From Onthophagus taurus (lineage: Eukaryota > Arthropoda > Insecta > Coleoptera > Scarabaeidae), in NCBI RefSeq assembly GCF_036711975.1, contig NW_027248940.1, forward strand, positions 434,001 to 498,000: a DNA stretch of 64,000 nucleotides. The letters run 5' to 3'. A program made the position numbers and the translations under genes. Of this stretch, positions 1-10,703 are shown piece by piece (the stretch's first letter is position 1; every line of letters begins with the position of its first letter). The notes under the pieces were generated by a model. That model did not search any database, was not told the DNA's origin, and saw only the letters and a program-made list of their open reading frames with translations.

Positions 1-700
1 TGATAAGTTAAGAGTGGAGGCGGGTAAAAGGGCGATACGTTTTAAGGAGAGGGTTGAAGGGAGGTCTCAATGTAAAATTTTGGCGGAGTGCTGGAAAGAG
101 ATTAAGGCAGGGAAAGGGGGTTACGGGCAACGAGGGAGGGAGGAATATTTCAGAAGGGTGGGGTACTCAGTGAAAGCGGTAGATGATAGAAGGAGGGAAG
201 GGATTGAGATGTGGAAAGAGCTGGAGAGCAGGGATAGAGATGTACAGAGGCAAGAAAGAAGGGGGCAGATAAGGGAGAGCAGGTACAACCCTAAGTACGA
301 GGAAATAATAACGGAGGGATTGCCGAAGTACCTGTCGGTGGATGGGGATGAGGAGGGGAAGAGGATGGTGGCAAGATTCAGATGCGGCAATGAGGAGAGA
401 GCGAATAGGTATTGGATGAGAGATGATGAGAGAGGTTGTAGGCTATGTGGGGGGGAGTGGGAGTCGTTGGAGCACCTACTGAGGGAGTGTGACGAGCTAA
501 GAGATGAGGTGATCGGCTGGAAGCAGGTGCTGGGGGAGGGGGCAGAAGGAAGAGAATGGATGAGGGAGGTGGTGGTGACAAGACAGCGTAGGGAGATGCG
601 GAGAGGAGATGGGGAGGGGTAGGATAGGAAATAAAATGTATTGTATTGTAATGTGATATATGTAATTGTAGTATTGTTAAAATTTAATTGTTTGTGGAAT
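1..700 (+). mobile_element. 3' end of a non-LTR retrotransposon (5' outside window)
   Basis: A purine-rich coding stretch is open from base 2 to a stop at 622, so the element enters from outside the window. Its C-terminus has a cysteine-rich knuckle of the kind found after reverse transcriptase in R1/Jockey/I-type elements (CRLCGG...H...C near residue 141). The stop is followed by a short TGTAT/TGTAAT-rich tail from about 635, a typical non-LTR 3' end. Clade is not resolved. Its G+A-rich codon use differs sharply from the A+T-rich surroundings. Confidence 0.7.
2..622 (+). pseudogene. C-terminal part of non-LTR ORF2 protein (zinc knuckle)
   Basis: About 206 codons, highly charged (many E, R, K). 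The reverse transcriptase core is not present; this is only the region after it. Motifs seen: RFRCGNEERANRYW, then CRLCGG and EHLLREC, which together form a CX2C...HX4C-like knuckle (zf-RVT type) presumed to contact nucleic acid. Frame is uninterrupted to the stop at 622. No promoter or start is visible because the 5' part lies outside. Whether the full element is intact cannot be told. Confidence 0.65.
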
Positions 701-989
701 GTATTGCTGATATGGTAGCAATAAACTTAATTAATTAATATGATTCAAAATCATCATGGAACAAAGAAAACGGGTGTTGCTGACTTTTTGGCGGACACTA
801 TAGAATTTTAATTTCTCAGTGAACAGTTTTTATCGAAAAATATTTTATATAATATTTGTTTATAACGTGATTTGAGATCGATTATTTTAATAAAATTTCT
901 GATATGGACCAGGTCGCGCCGTATATCGGTATATAAACCATATTTTTGATAATACACCCAACTCTTTTTTTACACGGTAGATACTTTCC
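701..989. other. A+T-rich spacer, nothing recognised
   Basis: No open frame or repeat was recognised here. It separates the non-LTR 3' end from the 5' remnant of the LOA-like element. Confidence 0.4.
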
Positions 990-1016
990 TTAGAAAACCG
1001 TGTAAAAGAAAAGCGC

Positions 1017-1229
1017 GTGAAAAGATCGCCAGGTGTGAAATCCGGCCGAGGTGGGATATCCGCACGTGCCGGGGTGTCCAGCAGGGGGCGTCGTGCAGGT
1101 GCTCGTTCTGCACCACGGGAGAGTGGAGAAAGAGGAAAATCCTCGACTCCTGTCCGAGGCTCGAGAAGGCGCGCTGGAATGAGAGGGGCCGGTGGGACGG
1201 CTGCTCCATCCCATGCGAGAGGTAAGTAG
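1017..1229 (+). pseudogene. Possible ORF1 tail of the LOA-like element
   Basis: A short R/G/S-rich open frame (70 codons) in the only G+C-rich patch near the element's 5' side. It lies directly upstream of the endonuclease frame, which begins around 1265 (LQVNLQHGRAATTVLSR). Position and basic composition would fit the end of a non-LTR ORF1, but no CCHC knuckle or RRM is visible. It may equally be 5' UTR. Low confidence. Confidence 0.25.
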
Positions 1230-1261
1230 GGGAAACTGTACTCAGCTCAGTGGATAAGTCT

Positions 1262-1692
1262 ATTAACTGTTTACAGGTAAACCTGCAGCACGGTAGGGCG
1301 GCTACGACTGTCCTTAGCAGAAGTCCCAACCATGGCTCGCCAATACCGGGCGCATCAGCGGACTCGGTAATTTATCCGGTAAGTTACTTTGCTCAGGAGA
1401 TAGACCCAGAGCTTGTTTACTTATCAGGAACAACATTAATGCTTTCTTAATCTCAGAGCATAGCGACCGCGATTGTGTGCCTGCGGTTCTGAGAATCCGA
1501 GGTGAGAAGGGCTGGACAGAAATTGTCATCTGCTCGGCATACTTCCCCGGAACGGAAAATGACCTTCCCCGGCCGCTGTGCGAGACATAATTGCCTACAG
1601 CCGGAGGAATAACCTGCAAGTTGTTGTTGGATGTGACGCCAATGCCCACCACACAATGTGGGCAAGCACCAACACAAATGAAAGAGGTGAGT
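1262..1692 (+). pseudogene. LOA-like ORF2: endonuclease domain, first part
   Basis: Spread over two frames, the translation shows the start of an APE-type endonuclease (LQVNLQHGRAATTVLSR), a middle part (RGEKGWTEIVICSAYFPG) and the conserved GCDANAHHTMWAS block near 1630-1675. In this family the enzyme nicks the target for target-primed reverse transcription. Frame changes around 1330-1450 and 1590 show it is decayed. It stops at the Harbinger junction at 1695 and resumes at 4304 with the next endonuclease residues. Confidence 0.75.
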
Positions 1693-1830
1693 TTAGCCGC
1701 GTTTACATGGGTTGTGAATTACGAACAAGAGGCACCGGCGTGGTAACACGAATCTAATTATTTCACGACTGTGGTCATGCCTCTTTCGTGAAACGGGTTT
1801 ACACGGTAGGTATTTGCTTCAGTCGCGAAT

Positions 1831-3467
1831 ATGCAGTGCTTGGTGGCAGAAGCATGTCAAGTTTTGTGTGGTGTGATAGCAGACAGGATTTCACAAAATT
1901 TGGCAAGAAAAAGAAAGAAAAGACGATGGTGGACAAGGAAATGGATTCTACAAAGAAGTCATACTAGTTTAATGAAAGACATCTCCAAGTACCCTGAAGA
2001 TTTTAAAAATTTGCTTAGAATGTCGGAACACCATTTTAATTATTTATTGGAACTTGTTAGCCCCAAAATTCAAAGAAAATCCACTAATATGAGAGAAGCT
2101 CTATCGGCCAAATTGAAACTGCAAATAACTCTTCGATATTTAGCTACTGGAGACTCTTTTAAAAGTTTAGAATATTTATTTAGAGTACCCAAATCATCGA
2201 TAAGTAAATTTATAGAAGAAGTTTTAGATGCAGTGTGTGATGCTCTAAAAGAATTTATCAAGGTAAGTAAAAACGTTATTTAATTCCAAACGGTATTCTT
2301 ATTATTGGTATGGCAACTAGACTTTCCTCTAAATTCTCGTATAGTTTTCGTAGGCTCATGAGGGGCACATTTAAACTATAAAATATTTTAAACAGAAAGG
2401 TAATAAAAAGTCATGGTTTGCAAAACATATATTTCCCAAAGCAAATACATAGAAGTATTTGTATGTTTATTTGTAAGTATATTTGCTAATTGCGCATGGC
2501 CGAAGTTAACTCAGAGATCAAATGATCCTGTATATCTTCTGCAGCTGAAAAAACAGAATCTTGAGTTCAGTTTTGAATATTTTCAATCGATGGTGGTCCA
2601 CTTTGAATACTTTCCGAGTTTGTAGTCGAATTTGTAATGAAATTTGAGTTCTGTGAGTACGCGCTGGAGAGTATTGAATATGTGGGAATTGTCGGTTTCA
2701 AAATCATAGAAACTATTTCCGATTGTAGTTGTGATGATCGACCTAGTGGTAGAGTTCGTAAAAGAGAAGCAATATATTTTCCAAAATGATCGAAACAATC
2801 TTCTTTTGATACACTGGCATTAGCAGCTCTTTTAGAAATATCATCTAGTTTGTCTAGCGCAGAATTAATGTCACCAGCAGGTGTAGAACATAGCATAAAT
2901 TGCATTGGGGCACTAGATGGCAAACATATAGTTATAAGAGCGCCGCATAAAACTGGGTCCGATTATTTCAATTATAAACAATCGTTCAGCATAATTTTGC
3001 TTGCCTTAGTTGATCACAATTATTGTTTCACATATATGGATATAAGAGCTAAAGGCAGGGCATCAGATGGGGGTGTGTGACGAAACTGTAGCCTCAATGA
3101 AGCAATGGAGGCAAACATACTGAATATACCTCCAAATGCAGTTATTGTTGCTGATGATGCATTTTCTTTAACAACATCTCTACTCAAACCATACAGTAAA
3201 CGAAAATTATCCAGAGCTAGACGTATTTTCAATTATAGGCTGTCCAGAGCAAGACGTATTTCTGAAAATGCATTTGGTATGCTAGCGTCAAAATTTAGAA
3301 TATTTGAAAGGCCAATTGCCGTAGATTTACAAAAAGTTGATAAAATTGTAAAAACCTGCTGCTCAATACATAACTGGCTTCGAAAAACTGGTAACTGTTA
3401 TGTGCCAGCTAACCTAATTGATTCTGAACACGAAAACTACAATGTAATTCCGGGAACTTGGCGGTAA
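1831..3467 (+). pseudogene. Harbinger transposase (HARBI1-like), broken
   Basis: Exon 1 (1831-2261) carries RRWWTRKW, LRMSEHHFNYLLELV and ITLRYLATGDSFKSLEYLF, the N-terminal and helix-turn-helix part. A good donor (AAG|GTAAGT) follows at 2262. The DDE domain resumes about 2882: [15 protein letters not shown] (first Asp), then [17 protein letters not shown] and KGRASDGGV. The last part, 3105-3467, has IVADDAFSLTTSLLKPY (second Asp), RRISENAFGMLASKFRIF with the third acidic residue, and CSIHNWLR. The stretch between exon 1 and GALDGKH is missing. A stop at 3078 and an in-place duplication (SRARRIFNYRLSRARRI near 3213-3260) break the frame. Confidence 0.8.
2490..2923 (-). pseudogene. BESS-like C-terminal exon of the Harbinger MADF protein
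   Basis: A 118-codon minus-strand frame reads [37 protein letters not shown] with a line break of family type: D..FG..IA..L..LP..R is the BESS pattern that ends many MADF proteins. A further in-phase patch (EDIQDHLISEL) lies near 2500-2550. Its position between transposase exon 1 and the transposase DDE domain, on the opposite strand, is unusual. No strong splice acceptor was found, so linkage to the MADF exon is inference. Confidence 0.5.
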
Positions 3468-3675
3468 ATAAGCAGTTCTGGTCTTATAGACATTACTGCG
3501 ACACATGATAGACACCCGAACAGATCAGCATTGGTAAAAAGAGATGAATATTGCAACTACTTCAACCATGAGGGAGCAGTTCCTTGGCAATGGCAAATTG
3601 TTGAGGAGTAAAAAAAGTACCACATTACATTCTCAAAATGTGTAAGGAAATGATATACTGGCTAGATTTAGTAAT

Positions 3676-3703
3676 ATATACATATATATATATATATATA
3701 TTT
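3676..3703. repeat. (TA)n microsatellite
   Basis: A run of alternating T and A just 3' of the MADF exon donor, inside the Harbinger element. Confidence 0.9.
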
Positions 3704-3709
3704 TTTACT

Positions 3710-4092
3710 TATAAATTAAAATAAACACTTACCAAGTTTGATTGGGTTTCTCTTGCTTTTACGTGCGGCTTGAGAAAAGAATCCATTATTTTGAACCATC
3801 TCACTTTGGGAGTATAAACTTCATCAGAACAATACCCGGACTTCATACTCTGCCTAATCTTTTTTATTTCTTGCAAATAGGAGCTACGTAATTTTTTAAA
3901 TTTCATTATTACATGGATTTCTGTAAAACCATCGATTTCCATTGCATTTGCAATTCTTCTTGCTGCAGCTGCACGAGACTCTCGTTTTTTATAGTCCTCC
4001 CTGGTCGGATCCCACAAAACTGGCTCATTTTGATATAGTTCCAGAAATTTATTGGTGTCTGCATCGTTCATTCTTAAAATATGAGCAGCCAT
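3710..4092 (-). CDS. Harbinger MADF-domain (Myb/SANT-like) protein, exon 1
   Basis: 127 codons from an ATG at 4092. The MADF signature is clear: FLELYQNEPVLWDPTREDYK, RRIANAMEIDGFTEIHVIMKF, KKLRSSYLQEIKKI, then VRWFKIMDSFLKPH. In Harbinger elements the partner protein binds the transposon ends and helps the transposase reach the nucleus. The frame is clean and ends at a consensus donor (TTG|GTAAGTG) at about 3730, so it is probably a real first exon; the listed low coordinate is the in-frame stop just past that donor. Its downstream exon is probably the BESS-like frame at 2570-2923, which lies inside the transposase gene on the other strand. Confidence 0.75.
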
Positions 4093-4303
4093 AATTTAAC
4101 AATTTACTGTCCTCCTGCTCTGCTCACGACTGACCACAAGATACAAAAATCAAACAGGTTTAATATTTTCACGATCGGAATTATTTCCGTTCGTGAAAAG
4201 TATTTACGCTTCGTATTTCACGAATCTAGTAGTTGACACGGAGCGTAGCTTACGAAAGCGTAGCTCACGTTCGTGATTCACTACCCATGTCAACGCGGCT
4301 TTA

Positions 4304-7269
4304 CTTTTTGACTACCTATTAGGGGACTGTTAATAATGTAGGCGCCAAACCAACCTTTGTTACCAGAAATAGAGCAGAGGTACTTGACATTACGTTCAGC
4401 TCAATTATATTAAGCTCTAAGATAACCTCCTGGAGGGTATCCTCTGAACCGTCGTGTTCAGATCATAGACATATTCAATTTAAAATTGATCTAGGGATGA
4501 AATCGGACTGTACGTACCGTAATCCCCGTAGCACTAATTGGGATCTGTTTAAGAGTTGCCTTGCAGATAACCTAACTAGTGTTATCGCAACCGTTAGGAA
4601 CTGTGATCAGGTTGAAATAGCTACGGAGCAGATCTCTGTGGCAATTCGCTCTGCATATCACAGTAGCAGTCCACTGAAGGTGAAAAGTAGTAATCGGAGC
4701 ACACCCTGGTGGAACGAATCTCTTAGCTCCGAAAGACAAGAGGTCCGGGACAAGACATTAGGTGAATGGGAGAAATATAAACAGGCTCTAACGAATTACA
4801 CCAAAAACATACGTAAGGCAAAAAGAGAGTCTTGGAGGAGGTTCTGTGAGGGAGTGAAAGACACACCCAGCAGTGCAAGAATTCACAAGATTCTCGCTAG
4901 AGATCCGGCACTACCCCTGGGCTCACTTAGGCGGCCTGACGGTAGTTTTACGGACTCTAGCAGAGCCTCGTTGGAGCTTCTCATGCAGACTCACTTCCCA
5001 GGAAGCCTGATGATGAGGGCCGATAATGCCACAGCGGGCTATTCCTGCAAGGCAAAGCGCCCCTCAAATACGGATTGGAGTGTGGCTAGAAAAGTCGTCA
5101 CTTACACATCCGTGGACCAGGCAATTCAAACATTTAAGCCGTTCAAATCGCTTGGAGAAGACAATATCTTTCCTGCTTTGTTACAGTAGGGGAGGTCTTT
5201 GTTGTTGCCTGGAAATATGTGCCGGCAGAATGGACTAAGGTACGGGTATCTTACATACCCAAAGCGGGCCGTTCGGTCCCTACTTCTAATGCCTTTCGAC
5301 CCATCAGCCTAACGTCATTTCTGCTGAAAACCCTTGAAAAAGTTCTGGAACGGTATATCCGTACGGTGCCATTGGTATCTGGTCCACTGAGTATGCTTAT
5401 CAAGCGGGAAAATCAGCAGAATTGGCTCTACACAACTTAGTTGGTAGAGTATCCAGGACGCTGCAGGATAAAGAAATCTTGGTTTGTGCGTTTCTGGATA
5501 TAGAGGGAGCGTTTAACAACGCAATACCACAATCTCTTGAAAGAGCTGCTCTTGACAGGGGAGTGGAAGCAACTATAGCGGGTTGGATCCGCAATAAGCT
5601 AGATAGTAGAATAGTTTCTACTTCACTCCACGGTGATACGATACGCTTCAGGCCGGGAGGTGGCTGCCCGCAGGGAGGGGTGTTATCTCCCCTGCTTTGG
5701 TCCATCCTAGTTGACGATCTGATTGCGATAGTCGAAGCCGTTGGTGTGGAAATACAAGCTTATGCTGATGACATTGTCGTTATGGTCAAAGGAACCTGTT
5801 TGCCGAGGATATCTAAAGTCCTCCAGGTCACCCTAGATACCATTTGCGCTTGGTGTAAGGGAGAGAACCTCTCAATAAACCTGCAAAAGACAATTGTTGT
5901 GCCCTTCCCCAGGAAGCGAAAGTTGGATGGACTAATCCGTCCAACTATCCAAGGTGAAGAAATTCCTTTCTCAAAGGAAGTCAAATATCTAGGAGTAATC
6001 CTAGACAAAACCCTGTCATGGAATGGACATTTGCAGGGAGTTTTGCACAAAGCTAGACTATCCTTGTGGACTTGTCGCAGTCTTTGTGAAAAAACTTGGG
6101 GTCTTACCCCTGAAAGACTGTACTGACTCTATGTGACTGTGGTTAGACCTATGATCACATACGGAGCAGCAGCCTGGTATAAGAAAGTCCGACAGACTTC
6201 AGTTATCAGTAAACTTTCACGAATTCAACGAGTAGCTGGATTGGCAATCTCTGGTGCGATAGGCACAACGCCAACTCTAGCAATGGGGGTTCTGCTTGGC
6301 CTATCTCCTCTGCATTTGCATATAGAGAAAGTGGCTAGAACAACCATTTACAGATTTGAGCAATATGCTCAAAACTGTTCCGACATGTCCTACCAATGGG
6401 CTGCGGAAGACATTATAAGCACTGATACTGTGTTATCAATGCCGTCAGATTTGGCGGTATCACTATCAGTGATTAATGCACGATACCAGATTGTACTGCC
6501 TGAGCGGCAGTCCTGGATCGAAAATGAAAATTCTCTGGTTCGGGCAGATATTTGCTTGTACACAGATGGATCAAAAACGCCTGAAGGGGTAGGAGCAGGA
6601 GTATACTGCCAGACATGGGTGCTAAAATCCTTCTTGAAAGAGGGGTGAAGAACATGACAGTACGAATTTTCTCAGACAGTCAAGCCGCTCTCCAGGCGCT
6701 GCAAGCCGTGAAAACGGTGTCGGCTCTGGTTAATGATTGTAAGAGAACATTAAACACACTGAGTTGTGATAACAGAGTCTCTCTGATCTGGGTCCCGGGT
6801 CACTCTGGGGTTGCTGGCAATGAAGCGGCAGATAAGCTAGCACGAGATGGCAGCGCTGAAGCGTTTGTGGGGCCGGAACCAGCAGTTGGTGTATCATTTG
6901 CGATGGCCAAATATAGGATTGGACTGTGGGCTGAAGAGAGACTTCGCCTACTGTGGACCAGTTCTCCTGGAATGAGACCTGGGAATATTTTAGGACTTGC
7001 CCGTAGTAGCATAAAAGTTCTAATGGGTGTTTTTGTTGTTGGGTTTAGCCGACGATGTTGAATGCCGACTATGTGCGGAGGAAGCAGAGACGGTTGAGCA
7101 TGTTTTATGCCACTGCCCTGCCGTTAACCGTATCAGATTCTCGATTTTTGAGTCGCAGATTATCTCCTCAAAAGATCTGAATGACCTTTCGCCGAGCAAG
7201 GTATTAATGTTCGTTAAGAGCACGGTGAAATTTGATAACGATATCTATCGGAGTACAATAGATCCTTAG
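4304..7269 (+). pseudogene. LOA-like ORF2: endonuclease end, reverse transcriptase, RNase H, zinc knuckle
   Basis: Five overlapping or adjacent frames carry the rest of ORF2. 4308-4500 completes the endonuclease (TFVTRNRAEVLDITFSS, then CSDHRHIQF). 4497-5189 is the linker before RT. 5219-6126 holds RT: RPISLTSFLLKTLEKVLERY, CAFLDIEGAFNN, GCPQGGVLSPLLW and the catalytic AYADDI near 5760. 6133-6648 and 6615-7061 hold the thumb and RNase H (LYTDGSKTPEG; WVPGHSGVAGNEAADKLA). 7027-7269 has the knuckle CRLCAEE...H...C. Stops near 5188 and 6124 and frameshifts near 6640 and 7040 disable it. Confidence 0.85.
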
Positions 7270-7345
7270 GGTCGCGGTGCAAGGTTGGGTGGTCCGCCTA
7301 CCCGATATGTATTCTATGTAATGTAATGTAATGTAATGTATTACC

Positions 7346-7564
7346 GATTGGGTGTTGGACCCTTTTACATACAAATCAACTAGCTCTGTGTTTATTCATT
7401 AGCAACTTATCGAGCTAAGTACAAACGAAGAATTAAAACCAATGTTTGTTGACGGATATGAAAAATGTTGGTTACAAAAACAGATACCAACTTTATATCC
7501 CGAAGTATAGGACACTGCGGAAAAGTTTTTAATAGCTTTTTCGTCCTCGTAGTTAATGGAACGT
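7346..7564. other. Spacer without recognised features
   Basis: A+T-rich sequence between two oppositely oriented non-LTR elements; nothing recognised. Confidence 0.35.
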
Positions 7565-9520
7565 AGATTTGTGTTTGTGTGTTTATGTTTATTGATGATG
7601 CAACAAAGAATTTACAAGCCCACGAAAAAAAATACAAAAAATAATACATAAAAGTAAATAAAATAATAAACACTCTGAAATTATCAACAAAACCGGACTT
7701 AATAACAGCGCATCATCAAAAAGAGCCGAGTCAATGCAGACATAGCTTGTCTGCTATTGTTTTTCATCGGCCCTTTTATAATAGAAATAATAAATAAATT
7801 GGTTTCAAACAAGATAGCACTAACTATATATATATAAAAAAACTATATTAACAGAAGTAAGCACCTAAATTAGTTAGCAATGAAAAATAACAATAATAAG
7901 GAATAATAAAAAAAGATACAACAAAATTAAAGAACAAAACATAGCAAAATGAAGAAAAGGTTAAACAAGCTGCCGCGAACAATCTCCCCCTGCCCTGTTA
8001 GGTCATACAATTCAGAAATGCAAAAAGTGAATATTACATCTTAATAAGAACTTAAATTTAAGATTTAAATTTAAATGCTGTTCTGCTCAATCAAAAGAAT
8101 TTTTTTATAATAAGACTTGAAACTTCGCTCACTCAGCTGCTTGACTGAATCAGGAAGGCTATTCATAATAGTAGTTACATTATAAGAGTAAGATCTTTTA
8201 AAAATTTGAAGTTCATGGCGTGGTATGCATAACATGTGCCGATGTCGTATATTAATATTGTGCACGTCACTGCGATACCTGATTCTATTGGCTAAATATG
8301 GTGGACATTTATACATAATAATTCTGTGAAAGAGGCAAGCACTGTGAAGGATTCTACGACGCGTCATATTCAACCAATTTGCCCAATTCAGAGTGTGTGA
8401 TATGTTTTCCCGTCTTTTAATACCATATATAAACCTCAGACATGAGTTCTGCACTCTTTGGATACGCACTTTGGTTACAGAGTCTAAGCATGGATGATAT
8501 AAAGCATCTCCGTAATTGAATATGAACAGAACAAGAGCCTCACATAATTGGATTTTCAAACGTTGGTTAAGTAAGCTCCTGTTACTGTACAATAATTTAA
8601 GCGTCACGTATGCTCTACGAATTAGTGAAGAAACATGTCCACGGAATCGGAGTGCGGTATCAAGACGTATACCCAAATTACAGCACTCGTCCGTAAAATT
8701 CAATTTAACACCACCCACTCCGACACTCAGAGACCCCTTGACCCTGTTCACCACACCACCACTCCCAAATACCATAACTGCTGATTTAGACGGATTAATA
8801 ATCAAACAATGATTTGAAGCTTCGTGGGCCAATTTGTCTAAATCAGAATTGATAGCTCTTTCAGCCTTGTCAATGTTATTCTCATTGAATGAGTAATAGA
8901 CCTGAGTATCGTCAGCATACATGTGAGCAGTGCAATAGTCTAGTACTTTTGGTAAAGCAGCCGTATAAATCAGATAGAGCAGCGGGCCAAGAATTGAACC
9001 CTGCGGCACGCCTGAGGACACCCCTGCTGCTGAAGATTCCTTTCCATGAAGCTTAACAGTTTGTGACCGATTCAGGAGGTAACTATTAAAAAACTTTATG
9101 GCACCCTCCGAAAGGCCAATATGGTGGAGTATTGCTAAGAGAGTGGGGTGGTGAATGGTATCAAAGGCCTTAGAGAAGTCCAAGAGAATCAGGATCGTGG
9201 CGCTTTTTTGGTCAATTGCATGGAAAATATCATCCGTGACATCGAGAAGGGCTGTCGTACAACTGTGTCTTGAACGAAAACCAGACTGACGGACTGGTAG
9301 AATATTAAATTTATTTAGATGCTGGGTAAGTCTAGTAGCAACCACTTTTTCCAGAATCTTGGACAATATAGGCAAAAAAAATACTTATGGGGCGGAGATC
9401 TTTAAGTTCCCGAGGGCTGGATGTTTTTGGAATTGGCGTGACTTGAGCAATCTTCCAAAGGTCAGGAAACACAGACAATTCAAGCACAATTTAGTGCGGT
9501 TATGAACCTGATTACGAAAA
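7565..9520 (-). mobile_element. CR1/Jockey-like non-LTR retrotransposon, 5' truncated
   Basis: The element reads right to left. It starts within RT (about 9490) and ends in a 3' UTR with an ATAAA-type tail near 7580. The endonuclease and ORF1 are missing, as expected from incomplete reverse transcription. The 3' UTR includes a small imperfect hairpin around 7690-7780 (GGGCCGATGAAAAACAATAG... with GACTCGG on the other side). It is a different family from the two CR1-like copies at 11240-23345. Confidence 0.75.
8071..9490 (-). pseudogene. Non-LTR reverse transcriptase
   Basis: 434 codons are open from 9375 to a stop at 8071. RT blocks in order: ILSKILEKVVATRL, SGFRSRHSCTTALL, LILLDFSKAFDTIHH (first Asp), SGVPQGSILGPLLYL and MYADDTQVYY (catalytic YADD). 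The thumb and connecting region follow. The preceding RT block (FPDLWKIAQVTPIPK, LRPISI) sits upstream at about 9385-9490 in another frame, so one frameshift near 9376 (in a run of T) breaks the gene. The enzyme would copy element RNA at a chromosomal nick. No endonuclease remains. Confidence 0.85.
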
Positions 9521-9599
9521 AAAGAAACCGACTTGATGTTAGTGCTCGTGGTGACTTGCGATTGTTGCTTACAAATATAGAGCCAAACATAAACAATTT

Positions 9600-9881
9600 G
9601 ATCACAACTCATCAGGCTCACCAATCACATTAAAAAATGTTATCTTTAAAACAGGAATATGTTTTTTTAATGTTGTTTTAAATATCAAAATGTTTTTATA
9701 TGTATTTATTTTACGTCACAAGTCAGTGACGACAGGTCATCAATTTTCTAGCCAGCTCACTTTTTACGACCACTGCATTCCGGTCAAAACAGTTTTAGTA
9801 GCACGGCACTGACTAGGGGGTCCACGATCACATTTTGGTTCAAGAAGGGGTGCGTAGCCATAATAAGTTTGGGAACCACTG
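9600..9881 (-). mobile_element. hAT-type terminal fragment
   Basis: On the minus strand a terminus begins at 9881 with CAGTGGTTCCCAAAC, a hallmark end of hAT transposons of the ZBED/SCAND3 sort, followed by about 250 bp without coding. The matching opposite end was not found, so this is one end of a non-autonomous or deleted copy. Confidence 0.45.
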
Positions 9882-10383
9882 ATCTAGAGTAACAATAAAA
9901 AATTTAAAAATCAAAAAATGGGGGGCTAACTTCCCGCACTCGAAGAGTTGGGTATACATTTGTTCAATATTTGCATTTCAAACAACTTTTATTAATAACA
10001 TTTTGTGATAAAACAAAATTTTAATTTTCCTGTGAATAGTACAGCTTAATACACCTAACTGTTATTACTACAACAAAATGTTATAATTTCTCAACAAATC
10101 TATACAATTTTCTTATATTTATCACAAAATATTTCATAGAGTAAGAATTTAAACCATCAATATTTCATATAGTGCTTAAATATATTACATATCCACTTGT
10201 TTTAAACTTGGTGCTTTATGTAAATGTTGTAATAGGTGTTTAGATCAATAACTACTTTTCAAATATGTCTTAATTTTGTAATCTTTAATATCCAGTTATA
10301 AAATACATAAACCATCCGGTATTCCTTTAAAAACATGTTTAATTTTATAATTTTGAAACTATTTAATACGATAAATTACTTAC
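9882..10383. other. A+T-rich stretch; possible site of the missing last odorant receptor exon
   Basis: No convincing gene. On the minus strand a weak acceptor (TTTTTAAAG) at about 10325 is followed by a short open stretch, but it does not resemble the usual odorant receptor C-terminus, so it is not called. Confidence 0.3.
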
Positions 10384-10703
10384 TCTTGCTGCTGCTGCAT
10401 GCGATAATTGCCCGAATAAAGGGACTTCAATAACGGGTGCTTTCTGACTCAAACAAAACAGTATTAAAATGTCTTTTCTTGTTGAAACATCCGCTTCGTA
10501 CCAATTCAAATTATAAATACATATGGCTACATTGCCGGCCTGTTTTGTTATAATAAAAAAAATTAATAATATTATCTCATTAAGGGTTGTGTCATTAATG
10601 TTATTATACATACCCAAGTAGTAACCCTTTGTCCAACGGAATGAATTAAAAATAATGCTAAGCAACACCATATTGAAATTACAAAAGATATTAAGTCTTT
10701 TTT
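10384..10703 (-). CDS. Odorant receptor (7tm_6), exons 4-5
   Basis: Exon 4 is 10703-10614 (90 nt, ISFVISIWCCLALFLIHSVG, then QRVTTW), between a TTTTTAG acceptor and a GTATGT donor. Exon 5 is 10539-10384 (156 nt) and contains the best odorant receptor signature of the window: VAICIYNLNWYEADVSTRK followed by ILILFCLSQKAPV, matching the conserved 'IY...WYE.D...RK.ILI...SQKP' region before the last membrane segment. It ends at GCAAGA|GTAAGT. With exons 1-3 the protein is about 352 residues; family members have about 380-400, so one last exon is missing or lost. Frame is kept throughout. Confidence 0.8.

Larger units (their letters stand above)
1696..4300 (+). mobile_element. PIF/Harbinger DNA transposon inserted in the LOA-like endonuclease
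   Basis: Terminal inverted repeats of about 32 bp match with a few differences: left begins GCCGCGTTTACATGGGTTG, right reads inward as GCCGCGTTGACATGGGTAG. TTA occurs on both sides (1693-1695 and 4301-4303), the usual 3-bp Harbinger duplication. The retroelement's endonuclease reading continues across the insertion except for one extra T at the left junction. The element encodes a transposase on the plus strand and a MADF-type protein on the minus strand, the usual Harbinger gene pair. Confidence 0.88.
990..7345 (+). mobile_element. LOA-like non-LTR retrotransposon, split by a Harbinger element
   Basis: Order along the element: a G+C-rich 5' piece (990-1240), apurinic endonuclease (about 1270-1690), a Harbinger insertion (1696-4300), then the rest of the endonuclease from 4304, reverse transcriptase (5220-6130), RNase H (6550-6850), zinc knuckle (7060-7120) and a (ATGTA)n tail at 7313-7340. 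Endonuclease + RT + RNase H with GCPQGGVLSPLLW in RT resembles the LOA/Outcast branch of the I/R1 group; the clade name is inference. Several frameshifts and stops make it dead. A ~250-bp internal piece of the same family recurs at 49878-50128. Confidence 0.85.

Noticed and set aside
970-1329. Minus-strand frames of 119 and 74 codons
   Set aside because: They are shadows of a G+C-rich non-LTR 5' region; no family resemblance and the plus strand explains the sequence.
10260-10325. Candidate last odorant receptor exon after a weak acceptor
   Set aside because: The short peptide lacks the usual C-terminal pattern; it cannot be told from chance.
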